Source of the DNA: Diphasiastrum complanatum
Lineage: Eukaryota > Streptophyta > Lycopodiopsida > Lycopodiales > Lycopodiaceae
Length of the DNA stretch: 64,000 bases
Reading direction: 5' to 3'
Assembly (NCBI GenBank): GCA_029204225.1
Contig: MU831569.1
Span: 1 to 64,000 of the forward strand
Part shown: positions 10,847-25,762 of the stretch, in pieces
Layout of the letters: every line of letters starts with the position of its first letter
How positions within the stretch are numbered: the first letter of the stretch is position 1
Translations under genes and position numbers: made by a program
The notes under the pieces: generated by a model
Database searches by the model: none
Seen by the model: only the letters and a program-made list of their open reading frames with translations
Told to the model about the DNA's origin: nothing

Positions 10847-11304
10847 AAGTGGTGCTCTGGTCTAGTTTCTAGATGCTTTTTGTTGCGTGGCAGCATAAAT
10901 AGCATATTGTTCTGAAGATCCACCTTCATAATCATTACTATAATTCCATTGCTCGGTACCTCTGTAAGGTTCTGGTTCCATCAAATTGGCAGGAGGAGCG
11001 AGATGCTTTGGTGGGGTAGGTAAGGTTAATTGTTTCGGGTATCCAAGAGCAGATTGATGAGGTCTAGCTGCTTCTCATGATCAGGCGAATTACATAAATG
11101 GCATATACTGATTTCCATTCATTTTTTCAATTGAGAACACTCATTCACTATGTGATTTCCCGTACAAATGGAACACTAGACATTTTCCCTGGTAGGAAAA
11201 GTCTTTGCAAACTTCTCACGTTCCTTGTTTTCTTGTCCATGGAAATCTTCTAATGCTTTGATTTTCTCATCAAATTGCAACTGCAGCTTTTCCATATTTT
11301 TCTT

Positions 11305-11790
11305 CTAGTTCTTTCCAAGTTTCTCGAACTCATTGAGCATCGTCTCTATAGTAGCATTGACATTTGTTGATGCAATAGTGGTGGATGTCGTAGTGGTCTG
11401 CCCTACCGTATAAGATGACATACTGATATTCGACTCATCATCTGAATCTTCATCCTCCTCCCGAATTGCATCATCCATAGCGTTTTGCAAAATTGCGTAT
11501 TCATTATGACGTTTCAGCTCACGTCTGATCCTTTTAGGTAGACCTGACAAAAACCACATAATTATGACATTTTCGTTAAGGTTCACACTCAGATCTAAGG
11601 CGTTTTACTCGTTCAATCGAACCATTTCTCGCTTTCCCATTTTAATTCTACTTAAAAGTAGGAAAGGCTCTTCCGTAAACTTTTGAGGTTTGAACTGTGT
11701 GATAAGGGCTCGTTTGACAGTTTCTGAATTCGTACACTCAGTTTCATCTTGATTGTAATACCAATCTTGTACCGCGACTGTTAAGGTCAT
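11305..11790 (-). pseudogene. Gypsy gag core fragments
   Basis: Two consecutive frames carry the retrotransposon gag pattern. 11790-11605 includes VQDWYYNQ, TVKRALITQFKP and LLLSRIKMGKREMV. 11586-11305 includes NVIIMWFLSGLPKRIRREL, then an acidic tail. A frame change near 11590 separates them. This is the capsid-forming part of the polyprotein. Confidence 0.7.
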
Positions 11791-13167
11791 AGGAAAAACC
11801 TTAAGTTTATCTTGGGGAAAAACTTCGCCATAGACTTCACAAGATTCAGAATAGATCTGAAGAAATCTAACTAGATCTGTTAATCCATTGTATTTGGGTA
11901 GATCGAAACGGGGTGCTCTCCTAACAATGATTGGATTGACTTCCTAAGGAGCACCTCCAAGAGCCAGCCATTATTACAGATCAAATCAAGCAGACAATGA
12001 GATTGGATCTAGACTTTCAATTAGGAACTATCTCAAATCAAATATGCTAGATCTCTTCCACTTGACGAGAATCAGATACCTATACCATGAAAATGATTTC
12101 TAAGATTAACCGATCGATACTTTTCAAAATGAAAAAATTCTTAGAATCGATATCAGACTGAATCAGATTTGACCCAAAATTTGACAAAGACTGGATCTGG
12201 AAAATCAGAATCTAACAATAGAATTGGCGAAGGTTAACTCGATGAAGGTTTAACAGTGTTATTTTTGGTAAAAACTTTCTGATCAGGCTTTTCTGACAAA
12301 TTCTATGGAAATAACCTTCGCCGAATCTCAGACTAAAAATCTGACACAGATAAATCTAGGGTAGAACTGGCAAAGTTTCCTAGCACATAAAGGCACAGTT
12401 TTTGTAGTTTGACGAGGGTAAAAATAGAGATTTTCTATGATCCAGATAGAATGGATGTTCGCCAAATTCAAAAATATTAAATTACTATAAATAAAATAAT
12501 CTGGTAACTCAGCAAAGGTTTTGGCAAAGAATCAAGAGTAATACTGGTATTTTTGCAAAAAAGAGACTTTTTTGACAAAAATATAACAATATGACAACTG
12601 ATGCTCTAAGAAACCTTCTATTTCTGATATTATTTTCCATCGACCTGGCAGTAGATAGATCTGAATCACACCTATGCAGAATGAATCGGACAAAGGTTCT
12701 TTTTTTTGTATTTTTAGGGTTTTGGTGATTTTTTGATATTTTTTGGTGGTTTTTCTGATGTTTATAAAAATCTGCTGGGAAGGATTGTTTGCCCTTCAAA
12801 TAGAAGGTTTTGTGATCCAAACCGAAGGTGCCTGGAACTCAGCAAACGTTTCTTGAAAGAGAGCAAAAATTTATCAGCTCTGATGACGATTTTTGCCTCC
12901 TTTTGACCAAAATCTAATAGATTTGACCAATTTTTGTTCTTTTTTCTGATTTCTCATATCCAAATGGATCTTAAGATTGCTGATCTGAATAGCTTTCCCT
13001 GTTCCACAATCATATTAGATTTCAAACAAGGAAATCCACTCAAATCAGGCAAAATCACTCCCAAACTAACGATAAATGCAGATTTAACCCTATTCATGCC
13101 ATCACAAGATGCCTAATGCAAGCTAACCATCCAACAAACATGTTGCAAACTGAAAAATTGGCATAGC
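11791..13167 (-). other. Gypsy leader region, no coding seen
   Basis: AT-rich sequence between gag and the PBS. The phrase GCAAAGGT or CGAAGGTT recurs many times (for example near 12220, 12250, 12520, 12690), suggesting a degenerate repeated leader. No gene was recognised. Confidence 0.45.
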
Positions 13168-13190
13168 TCCTGGGCAACGGCACCAAAATT
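13168..13190 (-). promoter_or_regulatory. Primer-binding site, tRNA-Asp-like
   Basis: The minus strand reads ATTTTGGTGCCGTTGCCC directly after the LTR end. This closely matches the TTTGGCGCCGTTGCC consensus used by Athila/Tat elements. Confidence 0.7.
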
Positions 13191-13934
13191 GTAGTGGGTT
13201 TCTTTCTTGCCTATCCTCAACCCAAGATCTAATCAATCTAGCATCAAGAAGATGAAGTTACTTGTCACACATAGGTTCGTTCCCATGAGAGCGATAGCCT
13301 ATTTCAGATTTCAGCATGAATGGAAGATCCACATCTACTCTAACATCCATTAACCCTAAGCATTAATACTACAATCATTAGCACTAAGATCCACAATGAA
13401 GATAGCTTACTCTTTCTCTCTCTCCCTTTCTCTCTCATAAAAAGTATAAAACATGCGATCCCAATAACAATCAGATCCAACAATTAGCAAACACAATAAA
13501 AGCATGAGAGATGGAGGAAAAGTGATAGAGAGCAAGGACATTCATAAATCCATTTTACAAGAAAACCAATCTGCTTCATTGAAATGAAGATATATACATG
13601 TGTAGGAAACTCGAGTTGGTCTCTTTTTATAGTAGAGAGGAGGACCCTGGCCTCTGAATCCTATTGGTCCATTTCTGCCTCCCTAATTATTCAAATTTAA
13701 AAAAGAGTGAGAACCATCCAAAATTGGAGGGAAACCCAACTTTATTCACTTAACTTGACATATGCCCTACGACATTAAAAGTCCCGCAAAAAGGCCTAAA
13801 GTCCTTTAATTGACTTTCTAATTAATCAAATATGTATGTGATCATCGAGTTGGTCGTACACACACAGGGTGCCATATCCCTCTCACTTATTAACTAGGGT
13901 TAGGGTTGCCTCGGGATCCGCAAACCCTCCAACA
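13190..13934 (-). repeat. Gypsy 5' LTR
   Basis: On the minus strand it starts TGTTGGAGGGTTTGCGGA and ends CCCACTACA, giving TG..CA boundaries, with the PBS immediately downstream. A TATA-like CTATAAAAAGAG lies inside (plus-strand 13624-13635), suitable as the element promoter. The length is about 745 bp. Confidence 0.75.
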
Positions 13935-13938
13935 AGAA

Positions 13939-14275
13939 TGGTTTCACTCCAAATCGGCAGACTCAAATGTTTATTTTAAGTCTCTATCAGATTCTTTCAT
14001 AATGATTACTTTTTATGTTGATGACACGTTACTGTTTAGTAACAATTTAAATTTGTTGAAGGATACTAAATGCCTGTTAGCATAGAAATACAAGATGACA
14101 TATATGGGTCCTGCTCACTACTGTCTCAGAATTCAAATTTTCTGAATTTGACCCAGCAAGTAGATTTTCATCAGCCATTAGAGATACCTCACCAATGCGT
14201 TAAAGAAATATGGAATGGCCGAGTGCAAACCGAGCCACTTTTCACTTGACCCTGGTTTGAAGCTGCTAGCCGATA
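13939..14275 (+). pseudogene. Ty1/Copia reverse transcriptase relic
   Basis: A discontinuous translation shows WFHSKSADSNVYFK, then FYVDDTLLFSNN (the YVDD catalytic motif), then a degraded LGIQI-like stretch, then KKYGMAECKPSH. These are consecutive landmarks of the Copia reverse transcriptase. Several stops break it. The Gypsy LTR abuts its left edge, so the Gypsy element probably landed in or next to this older Copia copy. Confidence 0.65.
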
Positions 14276-17200
14276 TTTCGCACAAAAAATCGGTCTATGT
14301 TTTAAGCGATTTTCACAATTTTGTAAAAAACCGGCATGTAAAACCTGGCTATTGATTGTAAAATCGGCATAAAGTTGCCTATAGGTAGGGGTCCCAGCCC
14401 GCCCAAAATGTGGCTATAGCAAAGTTTAAGGCCTTAGAAATGGCCGATTGGAATAGGTTACAACTTAGAATTGGCCCGATTATAACAGCCGACACTGTCG
14501 TACTCTGCTTTTCAGGGAACCGGTTGTCTTAAAGAAACCCCAAGTCATGAGTGCCCGCTGAAAGTTGTTCGCGTCAAAGCAATATTGAGGGGAAAAATTG
14601 ACTCACGAAAATAACAGAGAAGTTGCGGGACAAGTTCAAAACACAAAAGAGTTGGTAATGGCAAAGTATGGGCCAGTGGCAAAATCTCGAGGTAGTGTGT
14701 TGAATGGCACCTCGACAAATGAACCTCGACGACCTAAACCATGGGCCATGGACACACAAGATGGAAATGCAAAGGAGGGGTTACACTCACTTACTAAAAA
14801 TATCCTACTTAAAAATAGTAAGTATTGACACAAGAAGTCATAAGGACTGCTCAATTAAGAAAGGTAAGCAAGTGAAGTACTTATCATTTATATCACCCAC
14901 AAATGCAATAAAGGGAGGTGGCTCACACACTTGGTAGTGGGGTACACCTAGATTTGATACTATCTTTGGAAAGGATGGGTATCACCTCAAATCACCTCCA
15001 AAATCAATGCTTGGGTACCTCTCCAAGGGAAGAAAGACACATGGCATGAAGGGCCTAAAGAATGAAGAAATGACATTTTGAAGGGGAAGGTGTGAGAGAT
15101 GCCTATAAAAGAGGGGATCATTCTTGAACGAAAAGAACAGAGAGTCGTTGATGTTATTGATAGAGTGGGTTGTTGTTAACCTTTCACGTGAGTTCAAGGA
15201 GGTTGGTCATTGTTGAAGTGTGAGAGGATGAGAAGATGGGAGAGAACTTTTGTTTAGAGAGAATGAATGAGAAAGAATTGAGAGTGAGCCACGGGACGTG
15301 AGAGAATGAATGGGGAAGGATTTTATTTCTCATTGTTCTGTGTGGTGGGATGAGGAGATCGATGCCAACCTGCCTGTGCTGATGGAGGAATTAGTTATCT
15401 GTGCATAGAGCAGATTGGTGTGAGGGTCGCAGACACCCAGTCCACACACACCACATTGTAGCTATGACATTTGAGTTTCCTTCTACATCATCAACGAGAT
15501 CAAAGGCAGTCGTTGCAGCTCTATGAAAGTTGCTCTGTTGATGAATTCAATGCCATCCCGTCCAGGCGTAGCCATGTCAAAGCAAGGATTACAACAAGTG
15601 TTGTTAATCAACTACGATTAAGGGCTTATTAGAACATCTGGAGACATTCACGAGTACCTGGCCGACAGTTCTCTCTAACCGAGAATGGGGACTCACGTCT
15701 GACTGTAGAAAGTACATCAATTGAGGCCTTCCACGTGATCAGAAGCCCATTTCAACAGTCCTATACAACTCGCTCAAAAGTGTGGCCCTGTCCCGCTGAC
15801 AGAGCAGCGTAATCTATGAAGAGTTGGTCTCTACCTGCGCTATAGCTGTTCGACCCTCCTGAATTGGGCCCAACAGTCGTTGTTCTTCCATTAACAAAGC
15901 AACATCGATTTGATTCCTCTACAAATGTCAGCCTCTTATCTCTCTGCTGGCGTAGAACAAATCCAGAAATGTAGTTGTGATCCAACCCAGCCGCCCACAG
16001 ATGTCAGTCTCGGATCAACTTGCGAGTTTCAAGGAAAAAGGAACGTGGCCTCATGACTTGGGTAATCCTTAGCACGATATTCCTCCAATACACGAGGTAT
16101 GCCTTTGTTGATTCAAATATGCTTTGGGAAAATTGTCAATGCATTTGCTAATCCTTGACCTGTACGTTGCTACATAGCTACGTATGGTTGTGGATTTGAT
16201 GTTATTGGGAATGACATCGGTATTGTTAAACTAGTATGCTTCCTTTCTACCATTTTGAAAACTAGAATCTCCTCATATATCACACTGGCTTTCAAGAGTC
16301 GTTAAACGTTATGCTTTTGTGCATACGTGAATCACTAACCCGACCTCTTTGGAACACCAGAGCGAGTAGTCTACCATGTGTGGCCGAAATACGCCACCTT
16401 GGTTAAGGGTCAATGTAGTCACAAATGTCGTTGGAATTGCCTAGCGAAATACCTAGGCTTAACGGTTGGCAAAATACCACCGCCTATCAAACAAGGCGGC
16501 GCGTATAAATGGCACCCCCACGTTGCATGACAAATAACAAAGAGATGACATCCTGTTTCTATTTCATGTATGTGCACTAGCTTCATCTTGTGTGTCTTAA
16601 TATTGTTGATTGAGTGTTCATGGACATTTTACGAAAATTGTAAGCACCACCCTCTTTACCAAGTATAGCCGTAAGATCGACATAACCTCTACTCTAAAGG
16701 CTTCAAGCTAGAGCCATAATGCCATGAGGCGGACTTGGACCCATAGGCTACAAGGCTTTAGTGTAGTGGGGATGTCTTTAATCACCCTCACCTAGAGCTA
16801 TGAATATGGAATGATAGGACCAATAGAATCGAGAGTGTAGTTACACCTCCTTGCAGCCGTACATCTGGGGGCCTGGAAAATCCTCATTGGATGGGGAGCA
16901 TGGGGTGGTTGAGATGGCCCTCGGGGTTGGAAGCGGTATCCCTCAATCACTCACGAAGGGCAGTGTGGGCCCTTCCTCTTTTAGCGCTTCCTGGCAAGAC
17001 CAAACCCTCTTCCTGCTTGTTCCAAAATTTGGGACTAGAGCTTTAAGACTGAAAATCTTGGTGTGCTCAATGCAAAACTGAAGCGGGAGAGGCAAAACTT
17101 TTGAAGTCACTGTATGCTTATAGTGAAATATGAGGCGGGACGATTTTTCAGTGCAACATAAACATTACAAAGTAAGGAATGCTAGATCTATTCATATTGA

Positions 17201-17376
17201 TTAATTGTAGGTAGATTCATTTACATGATTGTAGCTTTAACAATGGCAATGTTCCATTTGCATGTTGCTCTTCCGATGGAATGCACTCGAATTATTAAAA
17301 AAAATGCGAAAGTTGTAGAGAATGATGCAACAATAGTTAGAGAATTGAGAATGAATAATCATATGAATATAGATTT
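14276..17376. other. Repeat-like DNA without recognised genes
   Basis: No conserved domain was seen. A 74-codon minus-strand frame at 15761-15985 reads like protein (FVLRQQRDKRLTFVEESNR) but matches nothing I know. A TATA-like GCGTATAAATGG at 16501 lies in mixed sequence that could be an LTR or promoter. Late in the stretch (17200-17376) the base composition and reading resemble the 5' part of the transposase-like gene that follows. Confidence 0.4.
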
Positions 17377-19428
17377 GTGAGTGGATGGATCAGTTTGTGT
17401 CCATATTTTAAGTCCGTAGCTCATCTTCTCATATATGTATGTGAAGGAAATAGTGGATTACTTGGATATTGTCAAAGGTTGCGTGATATTGCATATCTGG
17501 TGGCAAAGAACTGTTTAACAGATCGTTCATGCATTGGATCATATTTAACTCATGTTTTACCAAGAAAGTCAGCAAAGGAAATGATAAAAAATGCTCGGTT
17601 TGAAAAAGTGAAAAATGAAATTGTAGAGACTGTTTTGATTAAGGTTCAATATGGATGCGAATGTGATACAAGGTGCATGTGATGTATCTGGAATTAGCAG
17701 AAATGCTTATTCTACTTTTTTTAGAATAGTTAAAGAAGCTTTTGTCCAAGTGATGGTGAAGAAAATTAATCTTCCGCGTCCATATCAGGTAAGATTAGCT
17801 AGAAATTTTTATAATGACAGAATGTTCAAAGTAGTTGGCCAACCACTTCATATAACTGAATTATACAAATCAGAATATGGTGAGCTCAATTACAACGATT
17901 GCAATAATATTTTCCTTGATATTGAAAATGTTCTAAAATACATTATTCGACTCTATAAACTAGACGAACATCAAGTAAATGGAAAGATCATTATTGTAAT
18001 AAAATTGGATGAATCTGAAATCATCAAGGGTCAGAAGTTGGAATGTGTGAGTGTCACTTTGATGAACAAAATTTCAGATACAAATGATCGAACGTTTAGT
18101 GTTCAATCGAAAAATCACATATGGTGGTTGGTGGCATTCCAGGTATACATTTCAATTTTCATTTAGAATATCTATATTAACAATTCATACCTTGCTAGTT
18201 TTTATTGACATGTCATGCATTACTTGTTTCTCTACAGGTCTTGAAAGAGGACCATAAAATACTATCATGGATATTTTCAAGAACAAATTATGGTGAGATT
18301 ATAAAGAGACATTTGGAGGGTGAAAAATTTACAGTCGAAAACCATGGAAGTTTTCAAATTCAATGGCACCTTGCAGGGAATTTAAAAACATTAAAATGTT
18401 TGTATAATGTCCTCATGGGGCAACATCAAAGCATCCATGTTTTTATTGCATGAAGGATTGCTACAATATGAATTTGGGATGATCAACAAACACTGGCCCA
18501 ACACGAGAAGCTGAAGATCCAACTATGAGAAGTGTTCTACCAATTCCATTAAAATATGTTCACATATGCACATTGCATGCTGAGGTTTGTATTATTGAAA
18601 AACTAATTCACCTGCATATTCTACTAGCATGGAATCATAAACCAGAGTCAGTGGCTAAAGCAGCAATTAGGAGGTTGGAAATAGTTCTATCAAATGCAGG
18701 ACTACATAAAGGGAATGTCACGATTGAAAAAAGTGACAGACTCTCCGGAAAAAAAGGAAACATTCCTAATAAGCCATCAATTGGAGGTGCTAAAGCAAGA
18801 AGATTCTTATCCAATCATACATGCAAAGAATCAAGTGTCAGATACGAAATTTGGAGAGAAATTGTTCAAGCCACATGAACATTAAAAGGAAGTAATTGAG
18901 TGGAAAAGAGACAAGTGTGGACCAACTTAGACAAACTCATAGGTGTTATCAAGAAAGAAAACCTATCATCAGAAAATATGAGGACTTTGCAAAATCGTTG
19001 CACCACATTTGTAAAATTTGTAAATGATTGATGGACAAAAGACAACATTACTCACTACATGGTGCTAATCTATATCGTTATCTGGTACTTTTCTCATTCA
19101 GGCTTATATTTTTTTCTACTGATGTAACTAATAAAAACTATTGTTTGCAGCACACCTCATCCTTCATCATGCAACTTATTTTGCAAAGGAATATGGGAGC
19201 TTAAGTATCTGGTCATCACAAGGCATGGAAAAATTTCATTGGCAAGCAAGGGGAGCATTTTATAGAGCAACAAATCATGGAGGACACAATTCAAGAAATA
19301 AATATTTAGTTCAACTTTTTCAGTGGTTTTACAGAAGAACACAATTTAGATATCAAGCTAAAAACTCGCCAAGTATTACGATATTTCGAAAGACATTCAA
19401 ATTCATTACAAAAGAGAGATCCTTGTAA
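17377..19428 (+). pseudogene. Transposase-like protein, unclassified, multi-exon and frameshifted
   Basis: A long protein can be followed through several frames. Segments in order are: RDIAYLVAKNCL; a +1 shift near 17690; NAYSTFFRIVKEAFVQ; IIVIKLDESEIIKGQKLE, where an acidic residue sits in a beta-strand context as in DDE nucleases; an intron at 18143-18237 (GTATAC..CTACAG); WHLAGNLKTLKCLYNV; a shift near 18418; a Cys cluster PCFYCMKDC; HICTLHAEVCIIEKLI; and, after another likely intron, SIWSSQGMEKFHWQARGAFY followed by ATNHGGHN. The last block resembles uncharacterised transposon-type proteins I recall from animals and plants, but I cannot name the superfamily. The C-terminus meets the tail-to-tail neighbour 30 bp away. 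Repeated breaks show it is inactive here. Confidence 0.5.
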
Positions 19429-19457
19429 TATATTAAAAATCTATTACAGAAAACTAT

Positions 19458-20617
19458 TTAATTATCATCATCATCCTCTTCAAGATTCAGACGGATGGTA
19501 TTGTCATGAAGAAATAATCTCCTTTCATATGGATCCAAAAATTCTAAATTTTTTCTCTTGCTCATATCAATGTAACCCGAATAAAGGGCCATTGTAGATG
19601 ATCTTTTCATAGTCTCATTGGGAGTATAACCCAATATCTTAATAGCCAAATCTCTCTTCACAAAAATTATTTTATATGTTCCTCTTGCGTACTTATGGCC
19701 CTTTAAACAAACTGATAATGATTTGATGGCCATAATGACAGTGGTTGCATATGGATTATAAGATGAATGATATATACAAATCTCATTATTTTGAAAGTTT
19801 TTCAAATAATGAGATAGAGAAACATCTTTTCTCCCGACTGACACACCTCGGACGCCTCCATGTCTCATACCAAAGGCATCTATTCCAATAGCATCCTGTA
19901 AACAAGAAAAAAAAATAAATTTAAAATGATACATAACATTGCAAACTCAATAAGAAAACTGAACAATATCAATGCCAATAAGAAATAAGAAAACTGAACA
20001 ATATCAATACCAATATAATATCTACTTACCAGATCATAATCATTGTAATCAATGATGTTTGCTCTGTTGATGTCATGTCCTCCAATGGCCTCTACATTTC
20101 CAGAGGGGATATATCTAGCCCTAGGGGGATATCTTTTTTGAAATTCCAAAAATTCCTCCTCTATAGGCAAAGTATTTTCATAGGCTTTAGATTTTTCAAT
20201 CATGGCCTCCAAGGCCTCATTGCCAGATTTCCAATTGCCATCTTTATCATAATCTATCTCACTTTCAAGATCATCACATGAGTAATCAACAATGTCAGAA
20301 AATTCTGATAAATTTTGTGCAAAAATTGAGAGCATTTCATCATCTCTCAAATGCAATACATCTTCTATATCATTAAATGAAATATAACATTCATTATTTA
20401 TAAAATATAAAGGAACATTGAGTTGATTAACAAGAGATGCAGATGGAAGAGAATCAGAGAGGATTATAGAACAAGGGAGAGCTTCAACCCCTATATCAGT
20501 ATCTGCATCTTTTCCATCAATTGGAACAGGTGCAGATGCTTCAATCAATGAAACAGTTGAAGATTCAACAGACTCATCATCTGGAATTTCAGCAGATATG
20601 TAGAAGACAAAAGCCAT
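19458..20617 (-). CDS. Unknown protein, 341 aa, two exons, convergent with the transposase-like gene
   Basis: Exon 1 is 20617-20030 and exon 2 is 19895-19458. The intron has GTAAGT at the donor and TTTACAG at the acceptor, and the exon lengths are multiples of three, so the frame is intact from ATG to a stop after LEEDDDDN. The first half is acidic and Ser-rich (IPDDESVESS, DLESEIDYDKDG). The second half contains GGHDINRANIIDYNDYD, then FGMRHGGVRGVSVGRKDVSL, then SSYNPYATTVIMAIKS. No family is recognised. It ends 30 bp from the transposase-like gene on the other strand, so the pair may form one two-gene element. The open frame extends upstream to 20689, and an extra 5' exon is possible. Confidence 0.5.
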
Positions 20618-21348
20618 TCCTTTGATTAGAAGACGACATATTCTTTTGTGGATATCACAATATATATTTCTTTTGAAATGGTCATGCAAGTTAGAGTACT
20701 TTCTATTGTGTTTATGCTTAGAGGATGGTTAATACAAGAAAAGGCGGCAAAAATTGCGAAAAAAATGACAAAAAATTGCGAAAATTTTTGCAATTTTTGT
20801 CAGTTTTTGCCAAAAAAAATTTGCGAAAACGGTTTTTGCAATTTTTTTGACAAATCCGCAATTTTGGTCTTGCAATTTTTTTGGCTAATTTTTCACAATT
20901 TTTATAGCTAAATTAACAATAAAACAATTGAGAAAACTTTTGGCAGAATAATTGCAGATTTATTTCCACAATTTGTTTCCGCAATTTGTTTGGTTGATAT
21001 TTTTGCCAGATTTTTTGGGCAGAAATTGTCAAAAAAATTTGCGAAAATTCATCTCCGCAATTGTTGTAGCAAAAATTGCGGATATTTTTCCGTAATTTTT
21101 TGTGCAAATATTGCAAAAAAAATTGCGGAAATTCATTTTCGTAATTTTTTTCAAAATAGTGTATAAAATTTGCGAAAAATAAATTCACAATAGAATATAA
21201 ATTGCGAATTTGTTTTCCGCAATTTTTATACACTATTTTGAAAAAAATTGCGGAAATGAATTTTCGCAATTGTTTTGACAATTTCTACAAAAAAAATTGT
21301 GAATAAATACCTGCAATTTGTTGGCTAAAATTGCAAAAAATATCACCA

Positions 21349-21365
21349 ACCCTAAACCCTAAACC
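21349..21365. repeat. Two short telomere-type repeats
   Basis: ACCCTAAACCCTAAACC contains two copies of the plant telomere unit. It is probably chance or a mini-interstitial site. Confidence 0.4.
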
Positions 21366-22278
21366 TCGATAGCAAGTTGTTTATCTCAGATCACGGTTGA
21401 GCTAAACATGACTGTCGTGGCGTCGGATCCTTCTCTATAGTTGCATGCTACATGACATACGAAAAAAATTATGAAATTGTTAGAAAACTTATCTCTATCT
21501 CTCTAATGAGGTCCATACTTTTTATAAGGCTTTCACAATTTAGAGTATGACATCCCATGCATTGTCTTGTGTCTCAAAGTACATGTGTAATAATTAGACT
21601 CTTAGAAATAAGTGAGGTTAAATCTCTTTAGCTGTAGATAACGGTTGAGCTAAACCCAACTGTTGTAGCATTGGATCCTCCTCTACAGCAACATGATGTA
21701 TGATCAAAACTGAAATAAGGAATATATCTCATTCCCTCTTTCTCTCTCTTTGTCTCTCTCCCTCTCCCTCTCTTTATGTAGATAGCTAGGACCGTACCAA
21801 GTTTCAAAAAAAAAAGATGGAGAGAGAGAAAGAAGAAATGAGAAAGCGAACTAACCTAGGATAAACTTTTCATCATCTACATCTACATCTGTACAGTCTT
21901 TCGGAGTTCTTCCATTTCTTCACTTTGTCTCTCTATCTCCTTCCTCATTTCATCTACTTGGGAATAATACTGCATCTCTTTTCTATAGACACTTAGGCCT
22001 CTTACTCTCTTTCATCCCCGACTATTTTCTTCTAAAATCTTCATTACTTTGCCGTCAGGGTTTGTTCTTGACATATAATTAATTAAAATCTTCGTTCTAC
22101 ACAAAAAAAAAAACATAGCTAATCAAATTTACATGCAAAATCATATACATGTTCATCATTACATTTTCTAAAATTAAATGCATTTAAACCATAATTTCAA
22201 AAATATATGTTATTATATCTCATGTTGGGTGTTACCTTCAAAGTCTCAGCCACAGGTCAGGATCCAACTCGCCTGCTT

Positions 22279-23841
<1,563 letters not shown>

Positions 23842-24699
23842 ATTAAAAATGAACTACGATTAAGATAACACTGATGAACATAAAACATAAAATTAACTAT
23901 AACCACAAACCTAAACATAAATTTTGTCCTCTTTTTATTCAATTTCTCTCTGATAATCCTTACCTCTGATCCATTGTTTTTAAATCTTTAATTTAAATCT
24001 TTTACCCTAAATCTCCTATATCATGTCCTCATGTATATCCTTTTTATAAATCCTTTAATACAAACTCTAAACACTAAAGCCCTTTTCAACTGTCTTACTT
24101 GTTTTTATGATTTTAAAACGTTTATCTTTATCAAGTTGTAGCCTGTGCTCTTCACATTATTTTAGAGAATTTCAATTGAAAGAAAATACCCACAAACAAA
24201 GCAACAAGATTTTAACAAAACAAAACAGCAATATTTCAACAAAACAAAAAAACAAGATTCACAATAAACAATGCTCCCCTTGTCTCCAAAAATCTTGTTT
24301 CAAAAGCTTTACCCCGAGAAACTTTACTCCAAACTGAAGATGTTGTGATACAAGTGAGAAAAAAGAGTGTCAATGAGAGAGAGATAGAGACAAAGAGGGA
24401 GAGGGAGAACAAGCTTTACTCCAAGCTTTACTCAAACTACTTTAACTCTAATGAAAGGGAAACAAAAGAGTGTCAATGAGAGAGATCAAAAGAGTATCAA
24501 TGAGAGATAAAACTTACTTTACTCCAAGCTTTACACCCTTTTAAATAGCTTTACTCCTTTTGAGAAGCTTTCTTATGCTCTCTTTGAAAAGGTTTACAAG
24601 CTTTTAAATAGCTTTACCTCAAGCTTTTAAAAGCTTTTGAAAAGCATTAACTCTGATGAAAACAAAAAACAAAAGAGTGTCAATGAGAGAGAGAAAACA

Positions 24700-25000
24700 A
24701 CATAAACAACAATAAACACAAATGTAACAAAGCAAAACAAGTAAACTTTTAAATGTTGGCTATGGTGCTTATCTTTGTGTCCAATGCTCAACTTTTTGCT
24801 CAAACCTTGGCTATGGTGAGAAGGTAAAGAGCTTTGGCTATGACAAAAGAACATAAACAACAATAAACACAAATGTATCAAAGAAAAACAAGTAAACTTT
24901 TGAATGTTGGCTATGGTGCTCACCTTTTTGTCCAATGCTCCACTTTTTCTCCAAGCCCTGGCTATGGTGAAAAGGTAGAGAGCTTGGCTGTGACAAAAAA
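24700..25000. repeat. ~151-bp tandem duplication
   Basis: Units start at 24700 and 24851 with ACATAAACAACAATAAACAC and each carry TGTTGGCTATGGTGCT and AAGGTA further on. Shorter AAAGAGTGTCAATGAGAGA repeats precede them (about 24360-24690). It is part of the CACTA-like element. Confidence 0.8.
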
Positions 25001-25147
25001 GTATAAGAATGATCAAACATCATTAGAAGAGCCATAGAGCGCAGCACTACCGCTAGGTGCAAAAATATCCTCATCTTCGCGTTCGAAAATCGAAAATCGA
25101 AATGAAAAGAAACCGCGACGCGCCAAACAATTCGACTTCTGGTAATC

Positions 25148-25186
25148 GACTCTATGGTCGACGCTAGCAGCGTCGACCATAGAGTC
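25148..25186. other. Perfect 18-bp inverted repeat (hairpin)
   Basis: The arm GACTCTATGGTCGACGCT is followed by AGC and then by its exact complement. It lies four bases before the subterminal repeat block begins. Confidence 0.85.
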
Positions 25187-25762
25187 AACCAAAAAATTGC
25201 AGAGATTTTTTTCTACAATTCTTGTCATGATGGTAGAAATTGCGAAAAATTTTGCCCAATTTTGTCCACAATTTTCTGCCATTTTGTCCGCAATTTTCTG
25301 CAATGTTCTCCGCAATTTGCAACAATTTTCGCAATTTCTGCCATGTCTAAAAATTGCAGAATTTTTTTCTGCAGTTTTGTCTACGATTCCTACCACGACG
25401 GGAGAAATTGCGAAAAACTTTTTGCAATTTTTTTTGCAATTTCAGCCGTGGAGAGTTTTCCGCAATTTTTGCCATGGCCTAAAAAATGCAAAAAAAAAAT
25501 TCTGCAATTTTGTCTGAAATTTCTACCACAATGAAAAAAATTGCGAAAATTTTTCTGTAGTTTTTTTTTGCAATTTTTGTTGCAAAAACGTTTTTCGCAA
25601 TTTTTGCCATGGTCTAAAAATTGCAAAAATTTGTTTCCACAATTTTGTCTACAATTTTTACCACGACGGGACAAATTGCGCAAAATTTTATACAATGTTT
25701 TCTGCAAATTCTGTCGCGAAAATATTTTTCGCAATTTTGGCCACGACAAAAAAATTGCGCTT

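Larger units (their letters stand above)
9561..13934 (-). mobile_element. Degenerate Ty3/Gypsy element: 5' LTR, PBS, gag, protease
   Basis: The order on the minus strand is LTR (13934-13190), PBS (13190-13168), a long leader, gag (about 11790-10740) and protease (10088-9732). Reverse transcriptase and integrase are absent, so the 3' part was lost. The tRNA-Asp-like PBS is typical of the Athila/Tat branch of plant Gypsy elements, but the class within Gypsy is an inference. Stops and frameshifts break the frame throughout. Confidence 0.75.
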
